Shown here: positions 36,309 through 44,894 of the stretch, piece after piece | How the letters are laid out: each line of letters starts with the position of its first letter | How positions within the stretch are numbered: position 1 is the stretch's first letter | Assembly: GCA_003170825.1 (NCBI GenBank) | Contig: PMYL01000008.1 | Location: 46,669 to 110,668, forward strand | DNA: 64,000 nt | From: Acidobacteriaceae bacterium | GTDB lineage: Bacteria; Acidobacteriota; Terriglobia; Terriglobales; Acidobacteriaceae | Direction: 5' to 3' | Program-made: the position numbers and the translations under genes | The notes under the pieces: model-generated | Database searches by the model: none | Told to the model about the DNA's origin: nothing | The model's input: the letters and a program-made list of their open reading frames with translations, nothing else

Positions 36309-37316
36309 ATGAGGGATGGGACACAGAATAGTGTGCTGGCTCCGGGGACAGGAGTTGAAGGGAACGGCCCGTCGTTGCTGCTGCGCGGAGTGCGTAAGGC
36401 CTTTGCGGATGTGCAGGCGATGGATGGCCTGGACCTGGAAGTTGCGCGGGGAGAGTGCTTCGGGTTGCTGGGACCGAATGGCGCGGGCAAAACGACGACT
36501 ATTGAAATTTGTGAGGGGCTGACCGCGCCCGATGACGGGACGGTGGAAGTTCTGGGGCTGAACTGGCGGACGGGAGCCAAGGAGCTGCGGCAGCGCATCG
36601 GGATTCAACTGCAGGAGACGCAGTTTCCTGACAAGCTGACGGTCGAGGAGACGCTGCGGCTGTTCCGGAGCTTCTTCAGGCGCGGAATTCCGGTGGAGGA
36701 GTCGATCAGGACGGCGCAATTGGAGGAGAAGCGAGGCGCGCGCGTGGGAGGACTGTCGGGCGGGCAGAAGCAGAGGCTGGCCATGGCGTGCGCGCTGGTG
36801 GGCGACCCTGAGCTGCTGTTTCTGGATGAGCCGACGACGGGACTCGATCCGCAGGCGCGGCGGCACTTGTGGGATGTGGTGGAAGGGTTGAAGCAGGCGG
36901 GACGGACGATCATTTTGACAACGCATTATATGGAAGAAGCGGAGCGGCTGTGCGACCGGGTGGCGATTATGGATCATGGGCGGGAGATTGCATTGGGGAC
37001 TCCGCAGCAACTGATTGCCACGGTAGGCGGGGAGGACATTGTGGAGTTCGCCGTAAGCAGCGGTGAGGCGGGCGGCCATGCGACCGGTCACGCCGTGGTG
37101 GATGCGGGTCCGCTGAGGGCGATTCCAGGGGTGCAGTCGCACCGCGTGGATGCGGGGCTGCACCAGCTTTCAGTGAGCGAGCTGCACAAGGCGGTGCCGC
37201 GCATCTTTGCCGCGCTGAAAGGCCAGGGGCTGCACCTGAGCGAGTTTCGCACCCACTCGGCGTCGCTTGAGGACGTGTTTGTGAAGCTCACGGGAAGGAA
37301 TCTGCGCGATGAATAA
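36309..37316 (+). CDS. ABC-2 type exporter ATPase
   Basis: 335 residues. Walker A GPNGAGKTTT, signature LSGGQKQRLAMA, Walker B LLFLDEPTTGLDP, and a C-terminal extension typical of drug/lipid exporter ATPases. Overlaps the permease start by eight bases. Substrate unknown. It lies just before the RiPP island but has the high-GC codon use of the chromosome backbone. Confidence 0.92.
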   Translation: MRDGTQNSVLAPGTGVEGNGPSLLLRGVRKAFADVQAMDGLDLEVARGECFGLLGPNGAGKTTTIEICEGLTAPDDGTVEVLGLNWRTGAKELRQRIGIQLQETQFPDKLTVEETLRLFRSFFRRGIPVEESIRTAQLEEKRGARVGGLSGGQKQRLAMACALVGDPELLFLDEPTTGLDPQARRHLWDVVEGLKQAGRTIILTTHYMEEAERLCDRVAIMDHGREIALGTPQQLIATVGGEDIVEFAVSSGEAGGHATGHAVVDAGPLRAIPGVQSHRVDAGLHQLSVSELHKAVPRIFAALKGQGLHLSEFRTHSASLEDVFVKLTGRNLRDE

Positions 37317-38340
37317 GCTGGAGCTGAGCAGCCTGTATCAACTGACGATGGTGCGCTTCAAGCTGATTCTGCGCGAGCCGGAGGCGATTTTCTGGATCTT
37401 CATCTTTCCGATTCTGCTGGCGGTAGGGCTGGGCATCGCCTTTCGCAACCGGCCCGCGGATGTGCTGCAGGTGGGCGCGACCACGGCGCAACTGACGCAG
37501 GCGCTGGCCTCGGACAAGGGGCTGACCGCGGCGACGATGGACGAGGCGGCCGGCACTCATGCATTGGCCACGGGAGGCATTCTGGTGCTTGCGATCCAGA
37601 GGCCGGACGGGGTGGCGTACAAGTACGACGACACCAATCCAGATGCGCGGACGGCGCGCATGGTGGCCGATCGGGCGATTCAGACGGCGGCGGGGCGGCG
37701 TGAGGCAGTGCGCGCTGAGAACGAGCTGGTGCACGAGACGGGGGCGCGGTATATCGACTTTGTGGTCCCGGGCCTGCTGGGAATGAACCTGATGGGGTCG
37801 GCGATGTGGGGGCTGGGCTTTGCGATTGTGGAGGCCCGGCAGAAGAAGCTGCTGAAGCGGCTGGTAGCATCGCCGATGCCGCGCTGGCAGTATCTGGCGT
37901 CGTTTCTGCTGTCGCGGCTGGCCATGCTGGTCATCGAGGTTGCGGCGTTTCTGGGGTTTGCGCGGCTGGTCTTTGGAGTGCCGTTTCGCGGGTCGCTGGT
38001 TGAGCTGGGATTCCTGTGCCTGCTGACTTCGCTGGCCTTTTCAGCGCTGGGGCTGCTGGTGTCATCGCGGGCCAGGACGATGGAAGCTGCCTCGGGGCTG
38101 ATGAATCTGGTAATGCTCCCGATGTGGATATTGTCAGGAGTGTTCTTTTCGGCGACGCGGTTTCCAGCGATGATTCAGCCGGTGGTGCGGGCACTGCCGC
38201 TGACGGCGGCCATCGATGCACTGCGAGGAAATATGCTGCAAGGAATGAACCTGGGGCAGATGATTGCTCCGGTGGGGATTCTGCTGGCGTGGTTCGTGGC
38301 GCCGTTTGCGGTTTCTCTGCGCATCTTCCGGTGGAGATAG
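37309..38340 (+). CDS. ABC-2 type exporter permease
   Basis: 343 residues: one N-terminal helix, a large extracytoplasmic loop (about 50-140), then five C-terminal helices including MWGLGFAIVEARQKKLLKRL, a common ABC-2 membrane signature. Partner of the preceding ATPase. Confidence 0.9.
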   Translation: MNKLELSSLYQLTMVRFKLILREPEAIFWIFIFPILLAVGLGIAFRNRPADVLQVGATTAQLTQALASDKGLTAATMDEAAGTHALATGGILVLAIQRPDGVAYKYDDTNPDARTARMVADRAIQTAAGRREAVRAENELVHETGARYIDFVVPGLLGMNLMGSAMWGLGFAIVEARQKKLLKRLVASPMPRWQYLASFLLSRLAMLVIEVAAFLGFARLVFGVPFRGSLVELGFLCLLTSLAFSALGLLVSSRARTMEAASGLMNLVMLPMWILSGVFFSATRFPAMIQPVVRALPLTAAIDALRGNMLQGMNLGQMIAPVGILLAWFVAPFAVSLRIFRWR

Positions 38341-38405
38341 GGGCTTGTGCGGTGGAATATGCGATGGCCGCGATGCGTGCACGTCGTGCTCGCCTGATGC
38401 TACGC

Positions 38406-38637
38406 TTGACGAAGCGATAAGTGTTCCCACGGTTAGTGATCGAACAGCCGTACACGAGGTTTCAGACTTGGGCAGGGCGAAGAACAAGAGGATAGTATTG
38501 CTGCTCGGCAAGGAAGTTGCGATAGGCAAGCAGACGTGTATCTGTGCGTCGAGAGGCAGGAGCGTTCGCCGGGTGGCGGAAGATCGAACCGCAGGAGTTA
38601 GAGCGTTTCTGTCGTTTTTTCGGCATTGCTGGCGGCG
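38406..38637 (+). repeat. Imperfect direct repeat, copy 1, before the B2-like gene
   Basis: About 232 bases resembling 39998-40230, including near-identical blocks such as GGGCGAAGAAC, GCAGGAGCGTTCGC, GGTGGAAGATCGAAC-like and AGCAGGAGTTAGAGCG. Small indels shift the reading frame between copies, which argues against a conserved protein. It fills most of the 346-base gap before the B2-like gene. Confidence 0.65.
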
Positions 38638-38686
38638 GGGAACCTACGTCGAGCGCACTATAAGGCAATCAGCGAGCTTCGAAGAA

Positions 38687-39052
38687 ATGTTGTTGTGCAT
38701 GTCCCCTTTGGCTGCCGATACCTGTCACCTGGCAGAGAAGATGCCAGACGGCTGGATCGCCAGGACTGGTGAATACTGCGCCTATTTCTTCCCGAGGATG
38801 TGGCGGAGACGATGTCTGTTCCGGAGCCTGCTTGTCTTGGATTGGGCGCGCCGGTCCGGAATAAGTCCTACCCTGAACGTGGGCATGCAGCTCGGCCCGG
38901 ATCGTGACCAGGGGCACTGCTGGCTTTCAATTGGGGATAGACCATTCTGCGAATCGGCAGGCTGGCCGAGGCAGTACGGCATTCTGTTTCACCGCGGCAA
39001 TGATGTGCAGTACTGGACCAGCTTAATCCCCGATGCGCAAGACAGCGTGTAA
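38687..39052 (+). CDS. B2-like transglutaminase-fold leader peptidase
   Basis: 121 residues from ATG 38687 (GAAGAA just before; the frame stays open upstream through the repeat, so the start is uncertain). The sequence RRRCLFRSLLVLDWARRSGI, then QLGPDRDQGHCWLSIGDRPF, matches lasso-peptide B2 proteins with the Cys-His-Asp triad in C-L-x-R-S, G-H-C-W and G-D-R-P. B2 proteins remove leader peptides delivered by a B1/PqqD-like protein. Such a B1-like gene and a precursor lie immediately downstream. Confidence 0.75.
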   Translation: MLLCMSPLAADTCHLAEKMPDGWIARTGEYCAYFFPRMWRRRCLFRSLLVLDWARRSGISPTLNVGMQLGPDRDQGHCWLSIGDRPFCESAGWPRQYGILFHRGNDVQYWTSLIPDAQDSV

Positions 39053-39110
39053 CGTCCCCGCTTTGCCCTCGTCATTTTCGCTTTCCTTTCGCTATCAGAG
39101 CAGCTTGCTA

Positions 39111-39233
39111 GGGTCTGTCGGGAATAGATTTCCTATTCTTTAGAATCAACATCTTGTGAATACGACGCTTTACGTAGGTTATTGATTTTAAACAGCCTAA
39201 CTTGGTAACAAGGCCAATCTCCGACAGACTACC
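39111..39233. mobile_element. Possible MITE or insertion-sequence remnant
   Basis: About 120 bp, A+T-rich, bounded by imperfect inverted ends: GGTCTGTCGGGAATAGATT on the left and AATCTCCGACAGAC on the right. No complete transposase. It lies in the 315-base gap between the B2-like and B1-like genes; the rest of that gap holds nothing recognisable. Confidence 0.4.
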
Positions 39234-39367
39234 AGGGATACGTTTTGCGCGGGCAAGGTCAGTGTGAAAACAAAGCAGCAAACCCGGCATACGTGATGGA
39301 CATCACAGACGCGCCATCCCGCCCGGACACAACCTCATGTCTGTGTCGTGGTTTATTGGGGGTCATT

Positions 39368-39715
39368 ATGGAAACAACGCTGGCCAAAACGGGAATTCCG
39401 GGAGAGGACATTCCCGCCTTTGACAACGCCCACAACCACGCGAAATCACAGGTTAGCGCGAATGTTACTTGGAAGAACCTGGGAAATAGCCTGGTTCTGC
39501 TGAACTTGGTGGATTCAACCTATTACGTCTTGAACGAGACCGCGTCGTCGTTCTTCCGAGGGGTACTTGACGGCAGAACAGACCAGCAGATCGCCGAGAG
39601 ACTCGTTGAGGAATACGAGTGCTCTATTGTTCAAGCCTTTGCCGACGTTGAAGAAACACGTGATTATCTGACAAAAGAAGGTGTGCTCAAGGGCGCAGAA
39701 CAGACGCTGCCTTAG
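39368..39715 (+). CDS. PqqD-like RiPP recognition protein (B1-like)
   Basis: 115 residues from ATG 39368 behind GGGGG; longer in-frame starts at 39245 and 39296 lack a ribosome site. The sequence VTWKNLGNSLVLLNLVDSTY, Y-V-L-N-E-T-A, then FFRGVLDGRTDQQIAERLVE is the PqqD winged-helix fold: a beta-hairpin followed by helices that bind leader peptides. It directly precedes the precursor-like peptide by 60 bases. Confidence 0.85.
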   Translation: METTLAKTGIPGEDIPAFDNAHNHAKSQVSANVTWKNLGNSLVLLNLVDSTYYVLNETASSFFRGVLDGRTDQQIAERLVEEYECSIVQAFADVEETRDYLTKEGVLKGAEQTLP

Positions 39716-39775
39716 GCGGGCATTGTCCGCAAGAGCGTGACTAAGTCGATTAGCCAATTTGGAGGGAAGTGAACA

Positions 39776-39955
39776 ATGGAAAACGAAATCAAGTCAATGG
39801 AAAATGAAAACAACGATGTTGTGCTGAAGAGGAAAGCTTACGTGAAGCCCACAGTGGTCAAGCACGCGGCCGCTACACAGGTAGTGGGCTCGGCCGGCGG
39901 TTGTAACTCCTATTCTGCAACGGGCTGCTTGGTCGCTAACCAGTACTACTACTAA
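39776..39955 (+). CDS. Candidate RiPP precursor peptide (59 residues)
   Basis: ATG 39776 preceded by GGAGGGAAG. The leader (residues 1-about 40) is acidic at the start (MENEIKSMENEN) and contains Y-V-K-P (residues 21-24), the Y-x-x-P element by which B1/PqqD-like domains recognise lasso-type leaders. The C-terminal core, GGCNSYSATGCLVANQYYY, has two cysteines six residues apart and ends in three tyrosines. Too short for routine gene calls. Flanked by B1-like and B2-like genes, a kinase and radical SAM enzymes. Product structure unknown. Confidence 0.8.
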   Translation: MENEIKSMENENNDVVLKRKAYVKPTVVKHAAATQVVGSAGGCNSYSATGCLVANQYYY

Positions 39956-39997
39956 GACAGCAGTCGGGCGGAGCCGGGCTGCGGCGTGCACGAACGA

Positions 39998-40230
39998 TTG
40001 ACGAGGTGGCAAGCGTTCCCCTAGTAAGTGTCTTACAGCTTGTACACGGGCGCTACAGCCTTGGGCCGGGCGAAGAACCAGAAGATGTGCTTGCCGCTCA
40101 GCAAGAAAGGTGCGATCGGCAAGCGGAGGTGTGTCTATACATTGAGAAGCAGGAGCGTTCGCAAGCTGGTGGAAGATCGAACAGCAGGAGTTAGAGCGGT
40201 TCTGTCGTTCTTTCGGCGTTGCTGGCGACG
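39998..40230 (+). repeat. Imperfect direct repeat, copy 2, before the kinase gene
   Basis: Second copy of the element at 38406-38637. It starts 43 bases after the precursor stop and ends 168 bases before the kinase ATG. Each copy is therefore in the untranslated region upstream of a tailoring gene. The rest of the 443-base gap shows no gene with a ribosome site. Confidence 0.65.
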
Positions 40231-40398
40231 CGCGGCCTCTCCGGGCTGCGGCGCGTCGTCGCTTCTCAGAGCGTACAGAACTCCAATCCTGCGAGTTTCA
40301 AGTGAAGGCGCCGCCATGTATAAGGTCAAAGGAGTTTTCGCGTGATTCGTTGAATGGTGGGGTATTCGGATCGATCCTCGTTCGGAAAGAGAGAAACA

Positions 40399-41601
40399 AT
40401 GTTACCAATTCCTGAAAGTGCCTGCGATCCGGTTGGCCTATGGCTCAAGGCCAGGCCGGACGGTGGGCAGGAGGGATATTGGCATTCAATGCGCTTCACA
40501 TTCGCCGGGGCGCCGGTCTTGGTGAGCTCCAAATCCGCGGATGTGATTTCCTTTCTTCGGCGTCAAATCAGAGCGTATTACCCGGATAACGCTTCAGTGG
40601 CCGATCAGCGAAAACAATGCCGAGTTGAGATAAACGTGATCGACCGCAGGCAGGATCAGCAGATCATTATGGCGATTGGAGAGGGGGCGTCGATGAAGCA
40701 GGGGCTGAGTTTGCCTCCTCCATGCGAGACGATTTTCTCCGATCAGTTCGTGCACATGCGGTGGGACGGAGTCGAAACCTTTTGGCGACCCTTTGACCTG
40801 TTGGCGTCAGTGAGGTTTTCAACCACAACCGATGTGCGCCTGCTGGTTGCCACGCAGGCCGCCCGTCGTAGCAAGCTAGCTGCGCGCAAGGGCCGGTTGC
40901 GCGCCAAAGTGATCAAGGCGACTCTACCTTCGGGCCCGGTGCAGTTCAAACTCAACACGCTTGACGGGCGGTATTTTCCCTTGGAGGAGATTGCCGATTT
41001 GGTGAGGGTGATGACCGTGCGGGCTCAGGGGCACTTTTGCCTGCACGCGGCTACATTAGCCTTACGCGACCGGGGCGTACTCCTCATGGGCCCTAGCGGT
41101 TGCGGCAAAACAACAACTGCTTTGTCGTTGTTGCGCGGTGGCTACGAACTGCTCGGCGATGAGCATTCTGTGCTGAATGCAAGTGAGGAGGGCATTCAAG
41201 TGACCGGGTTTAAAAGTGCGCCACGGGTCGTGGGGAAAGCGCCAAAAACCCTCGTAGAGTTGGAGCTGACTTTGCAATCCACCAGCAAAAGCAAGAATAG
41301 AATTGCGCTTCCGAAGTCGACACCCTTGAGGCAGAACCCATGGTTGCGGCCGGCTCTGATGCTTTTCCTGCAGATTGGGCCAGGTGTTAGCGAACATGTG
41401 GTAAGCCCGCTGTCAATGGAGGAAGCGTTCGTCCGAGTCACAGGCCAGGTGCTGGATCCTACGAATGTTTTCCGAAAGGCGGAGCAGACCCAGGCAATCA
41501 TCAGGTTAATCGAGCAGTGCCGGGCCTATCAACTGGTTCTGGGCAAGAACCTGGCGTCCCTGCCGGAGCTTGTTAGTAGCCTCATGGAGTCTGCCCTATG
41601 A
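40399..41601 (+). CDS. HPr-kinase-like protein of a RiPP cluster
   Basis: 400 residues from ATG 40399 (AAAGAGAG upstream; an in-frame ATG at 40354 has no site). P-loop GPSGCGKTTTALSLL near residue 230, with GHFCLHAATLALRDRGVLL before it and ELLGDEHSVLN after it: the HprK C-terminal kinase fold. Related kinases phosphorylate lasso peptides of the paeninodin type. The N-terminal 200 residues are unlike HprK. Overlaps the next gene by four bases (ATGA). Confidence 0.8.
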   Translation: MLPIPESACDPVGLWLKARPDGGQEGYWHSMRFTFAGAPVLVSSKSADVISFLRRQIRAYYPDNASVADQRKQCRVEINVIDRRQDQQIIMAIGEGASMKQGLSLPPPCETIFSDQFVHMRWDGVETFWRPFDLLASVRFSTTTDVRLLVATQAARRSKLAARKGRLRAKVIKATLPSGPVQFKLNTLDGRYFPLEEIADLVRVMTVRAQGHFCLHAATLALRDRGVLLMGPSGCGKTTTALSLLRGGYELLGDEHSVLNASEEGIQVTGFKSAPRVVGKAPKTLVELELTLQSTSKSKNRIALPKSTPLRQNPWLRPALMLFLQIGPGVSEHVVSPLSMEEAFVRVTGQVLDPTNVFRKAEQTQAIIRLIEQCRAYQLVLGKNLASLPELVSSLMESAL

Positions 41602-43052
41602 GATTGGAATTGGCCAAAGCGTGCCTGGAGGATGCGCTCGAGGCAACGCGCAAAGCGGGCGTGGTGTTGCTGACGGAAGAGGAGTCGCCGGAAGCAGATT
41701 TCCTGCTGATCATGAGCATGGCCGATGTTAGCGAGGCGGTATGGCAGACTGCGCGCAATGTGCTGATCCATCGTTATCCATGGTTAGCCCTTGAACCTTC
41801 TTTTGTACGGCCTGTACCAGATTCCGCTCTGGTCAGTTGGCAGGGCAACGCTTGGGCGTGCCTGCGCCGCGGGATAAAACTTGTGATTCGCGAGGCCGAG
41901 TCGAATCCGCATCTTCTGAAGCGATTTTTGACGATACCAGGAGTGATCCCGGACGTAATCGAGGAGTTGCAAGATTGTGGCCAAGGTGCTCTAGCCTTGG
42001 AAATGGCGAATCTGGCCGGTCACAGTTCTGCGAGTCCTCTCACGGGGAGGGAGATCCTCATGGCCCCCACGTATCGGTGCAATCTGACCTGCAGCTACTG
42101 TTATGCAAAGGGTTTTTCCAAGGGTTTTCCGGCAGACATGTCACTGGAGGATTTGACGATTGCCCTCTCCTGGGCAGCGGCACAGGGCGTTGACTGCATT
42201 TCGCTTTGTGGTGGTGAGCCCACCACCTACTCGCATTTCCCGCAGCTTTTGCAAATGGCGAAAAGCCGTGGGATGTCCGTGCGCCTAACTAGCAACTGCC
42301 TGTATCCCGTTAGCCTACAAGAATATATCGTGACACCGGCGATCCGCGAACTGGTGGCGCATTACGACCAGGAACGAATGGAAGCGTCTCAATCTGCCGC
42401 TGAGGTTTTTGAGAAGAATCTGCAGGCCGCCCAAGCGGGGGGGGTGCAGATGATGATTCGATACACTTTGACGGAACAAAGCGGTCCCGCAGAGTGGGGC
42501 GCGATAATTGACTTGGCCCATCGGCTTTCGATCCAGCAGATTAATTATGGCCTGGCCTTCAGGGGAGCAGAAGGCGCGAATGCTTACTTCAAGAGTCGGG
42601 ACGCAGTCGGGGCCGTCGGCGGGCGACTGGAAGACCTACTAACCGGGTTCTACAGCGATGCTGCGAACAGCGGGCTCCGTTTGCATCTGAGCAAGCCATT
42701 CCCGCTGTGCGCCCTGAGGCCTGAATCCCTGCGGCGGATCTTTTCCAATGGAACTATCCGCTCGGCATGCGCGGTATTTCGCGATGGCTTCTCGCGCAAT
42801 TTGACGATTAATCCGGATCTAAGTACCTTCCCGTGCAACGGAATTGCTGTACGCGGTCCTAAGATAACGGAATTCTCAAGCTTCGCAGACGCTGGCCGGC
42901 ATAACACCCAGCTCATCCGCGACCTCATGTTGCGGCCATATGCCGAGGAATGCACGCGTTGTGCGTTATGGTATCGCGGCTTCTGTCAAGGAGCTTGTCT
43001 GGCGGAACACTTCTGGATGTCGCGTGAGGAGAAGAAGGGCCAGGAAGCGTAG
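41598..43052 (+). CDS. Radical SAM/SPASM peptide-modifying enzyme 1
   Basis: 484 residues. An unusual N-terminal domain of about 150 residues precedes the cluster motif CNLTCSYC (Cys 161, 165, 168), then ISLCGGEPTTYSHFPQL. The C-terminal region carries extra cysteines (FPCNG, CTRCALWYRGFCQGACL) of a SPASM/twitch type that bind auxiliary Fe-S clusters. Start overlaps the kinase stop. Reaction on the precursor unknown. Confidence 0.85.
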   Translation: MRLELAKACLEDALEATRKAGVVLLTEEESPEADFLLIMSMADVSEAVWQTARNVLIHRYPWLALEPSFVRPVPDSALVSWQGNAWACLRRGIKLVIREAESNPHLLKRFLTIPGVIPDVIEELQDCGQGALALEMANLAGHSSASPLTGREILMAPTYRCNLTCSYCYAKGFSKGFPADMSLEDLTIALSWAAAQGVDCISLCGGEPTTYSHFPQLLQMAKSRGMSVRLTSNCLYPVSLQEYIVTPAIRELVAHYDQERMEASQSAAEVFEKNLQAAQAGGVQMMIRYTLTEQSGPAEWGAIIDLAHRLSIQQINYGLAFRGAEGANAYFKSRDAVGAVGGRLEDLLTGFYSDAANSGLRLHLSKPFPLCALRPESLRRIFSNGTIRSACAVFRDGFSRNLTINPDLSTFPCNGIAVRGPKITEFSSFADAGRHNTQLIRDLMLRPYAEECTRCALWYRGFCQGACLAEHFWMSREEKKGQEA

Positions 43053-43059
43053 AGGTAAC

Positions 43060-43260
43060 ATGGGCGAAAAGCGGCGTTTGACAATTATGTTGTCCAGAGG
43101 TTTGGGGATATCCAGCGATGCGGTGCATTCGCACGGGCCGGTGCCCGTTCTGTGCAAATACTTCGCGGCTGCGCCAGTGCAAACTGCGTTTGTGCATGGA
43201 GAAGATGCCGCCGCAAACGGTGGTCGAAACGGTAATGGCATCCTTGGAAGTGTCAGTTAG
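43060..43260 (+). CDS. Small open frame between radical SAM genes
   Basis: 66 codons, ATG 43060 with GAGG five bases upstream, filling the gap between two radical SAM genes. The C-terminus is Gly/Asn-rich (NGGRNGNGILGSVS), precursor-like in composition. A competing Cys-rich frame from 43118 overlaps it. No homology recognised; it may be a second precursor or decayed sequence. Confidence 0.35.
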   Translation: MGEKRRLTIMLSRGLGISSDAVHSHGPVPVLCKYFAAAPVQTAFVHGEDAAANGGRNGNGILGSVS

Positions 43261-43278
43261 TCTTCAGGAGGAGGCAAA

Positions 43279-44514
43279 ATGTCTAACCCTCAATCTGCGG
43301 CTGTGGTCAGCAGCCCCGACGGACGAAATGAAGAGGCCGCTCTGTCGCCGAAGCTCTATCAGCCCACTACTTGGAACCTGGCTTTTGTTCAGGATTGCAA
43401 CTTGCGTTGCAGATACTGCGTTACCGGATATGGCCGTGTAGGCCATAGCTCCAAGTTCATGCAGCCGGAGGTTTGGAGGCCGCTTTGTGACCTGATCCTT
43501 AGCATGAGTGCCGGCCTTAAAACAGTCAGCATGGATTTCGGAACTGGCGAGACGTTTCTCCATTTCGACGAAACCATGCAGTTCATGGACTATCTGCGCG
43601 ACCGATCGGACGGCACGGGAGTGAAAATTGAAGCGCAAATCACCACGAATGGGACGCTGGCGACGGTTGAACAATTAAAAACATGCCTGGAAAAGAAGAT
43701 ATCCCTGTCTTTTAGTATTGACGGACCAGCCGCCACACACAACTCCTTCAGAAGATTCTCCGATGGAAAACCGACGCATCGTATCGCCTTGAAGAATTTC
43801 CGGCGCTACAGGGCCATGGTCAGCAGCGTGGAGGATGCCCCGGAGTGCACAGTGTCTAGCGTAGTTGCGGGTGACGCCCGCTTGCGGGATGTTGCCCGGT
43901 ACTGGCGGAAGCGGGGGGTGAAGCAATATAAGGCAATCCCCACTGAAAAAAGCAGGCACCTGGGTTGTTTCCAACAGCAGGAGTTGCAAGTTCTGCGCAG
44001 CCGGTATCTCGAGGATCTTGAGGAGATTGCGACCGCGGAAGTGTCGCGTTTGCAGGGAGGCGAACTCTTGAAGAACTTCGAGGGGCCGGTAGGAATCCTC
44101 AGCGCGTGGATACACTTGAAGAGAGCGGCGCCCTGCCGATCTTGCGGTGCGGGGTACTCTGTGATTTGTGTTGACGCGGAGGGAAAGCTCTTTCCATGCC
44201 AAGGGTTTGTCGGCTTCGCTGAACGAAGCATCGGAGATGTCCGCGCCGGCGTGCTTCCCGCCAAACTCGCGGAATTCCGTGCCGCTAAATCGCAGGTTGA
44301 GACCCAGTGCAATGGTTGTTGGGAGCGTTTTCTCTGCGATGGCGGATGTTGTGCCAGTGATCCGAAGAATGGTATTGTCTTCGACACAAAATATGGGTGC
44401 GAATTCGCCAAGTCGCACGCGGAGATCGCCCTGAATAGCTACCAAATCTGGCGCGGGCATGTGAAGGATGAAGGGGAGGACAAAGAAGCAAAAGCAATCG
44501 GATCTAGGGACTGA
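43279..44514 (+). CDS. Radical SAM/SPASM peptide-modifying enzyme 2
   Basis: 411 residues behind a strong GGAGGAGG site. Cluster motif CNLRCRYC (Cys 40, 44, 47); the fourth-strand G-G-E is replaced by MDFGTGETFLHF. TTNGTLATVEQ and SFSIDGPAATHN resemble anaerobic sulfatase-maturase/thioether-type enzymes. The SPASM region is complete: CRSCGAGYSVICVDAEG, FPCQGF, CNGCWERFLCDGGCC, and a late KYGCEF. Confidence 0.88.
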   Translation: MSNPQSAAVVSSPDGRNEEAALSPKLYQPTTWNLAFVQDCNLRCRYCVTGYGRVGHSSKFMQPEVWRPLCDLILSMSAGLKTVSMDFGTGETFLHFDETMQFMDYLRDRSDGTGVKIEAQITTNGTLATVEQLKTCLEKKISLSFSIDGPAATHNSFRRFSDGKPTHRIALKNFRRYRAMVSSVEDAPECTVSSVVAGDARLRDVARYWRKRGVKQYKAIPTEKSRHLGCFQQQELQVLRSRYLEDLEEIATAEVSRLQGGELLKNFEGPVGILSAWIHLKRAAPCRSCGAGYSVICVDAEGKLFPCQGFVGFAERSIGDVRAGVLPAKLAEFRAAKSQVETQCNGCWERFLCDGGCCASDPKNGIVFDTKYGCEFAKSHAEIALNSYQIWRGHVKDEGEDKEAKAIGSRD

Positions 44515-44575
44515 AAGAAGTGGTCGCGATAGAAAACCACGTGACTCAATCAGTCTTGGCTGAGGTCCGGCGCAG

Positions 44576-44731
44576 ATGTTTGAGCGTTTGACCGAGTGTT
44601 ACCTTATTTTTTTGCAGGCGCTTCTGGTGGAGTATCTGTCGACCGTCATCGTCTTTCTGGCTCAAGAGTCGCATTGGCGTGAACTACCAAACGCCGTATC
44701 TCCCGCGCCTTTCGAGAAGGAATCGTTCTGA
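44576..44731 (+). CDS. Small open frame with a hydrophobic helix
   Basis: 51 codons from ATG 44576; GAGG lies eleven bases upstream. A single hydrophobic stretch (CYLIFLQALLVEYLSTVIVF) could span a membrane. Lies in the 380-base gap between radical SAM genes 2 and 3. No homology recognised; may be a relic. Confidence 0.25.
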   Translation: MFERLTECYLIFLQALLVEYLSTVIVFLAQESHWRELPNAVSPAPFEKESF

Positions 44732-44755
44732 AGAACGTTGGATATCAAAAGGAAG

Positions 44756-44851
44756 ATGGCGGACCTTGTTGTCGAACTGAACGAGGGCAAAGTCGTTGAC
44801 CGTCAGAGTATTGTGAAGAGGGATCTGTCAATATGTGTTAGCAGTACGTAG
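44756..44851 (+). CDS. Very small open frame, possible second precursor
   Basis: 31 codons from ATG 44756, directly after AAGGAAG. Charged N-terminal part (MADLVVELNEGKVVDRQ) and a short DLSICVSST end. Precursor-like in size only; no repeat of the Y-x-x-P element. Listed because it sits 43 bases before radical SAM gene 3. Confidence 0.25.
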   Translation: MADLVVELNEGKVVDRQSIVKRDLSICVSST

Positions 44852-44894
44852 GCCGCCAGTTTTTTTGACGTTTTTGTCGCAGTAGGAGAAAACA

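Noticed and set aside
38264-39052. Full 262-codon frame as the B2-like protein
   Set aside because: Its first part overlaps the ABC permease and the non-coding direct repeat; homology starts only after about codon 140.
40399-41601. Reading the kinase as true HPr kinase/phosphorylase
   Set aside because: Only the P-loop half is similar; N-terminus, context and operon fit RiPP-cluster kinases.
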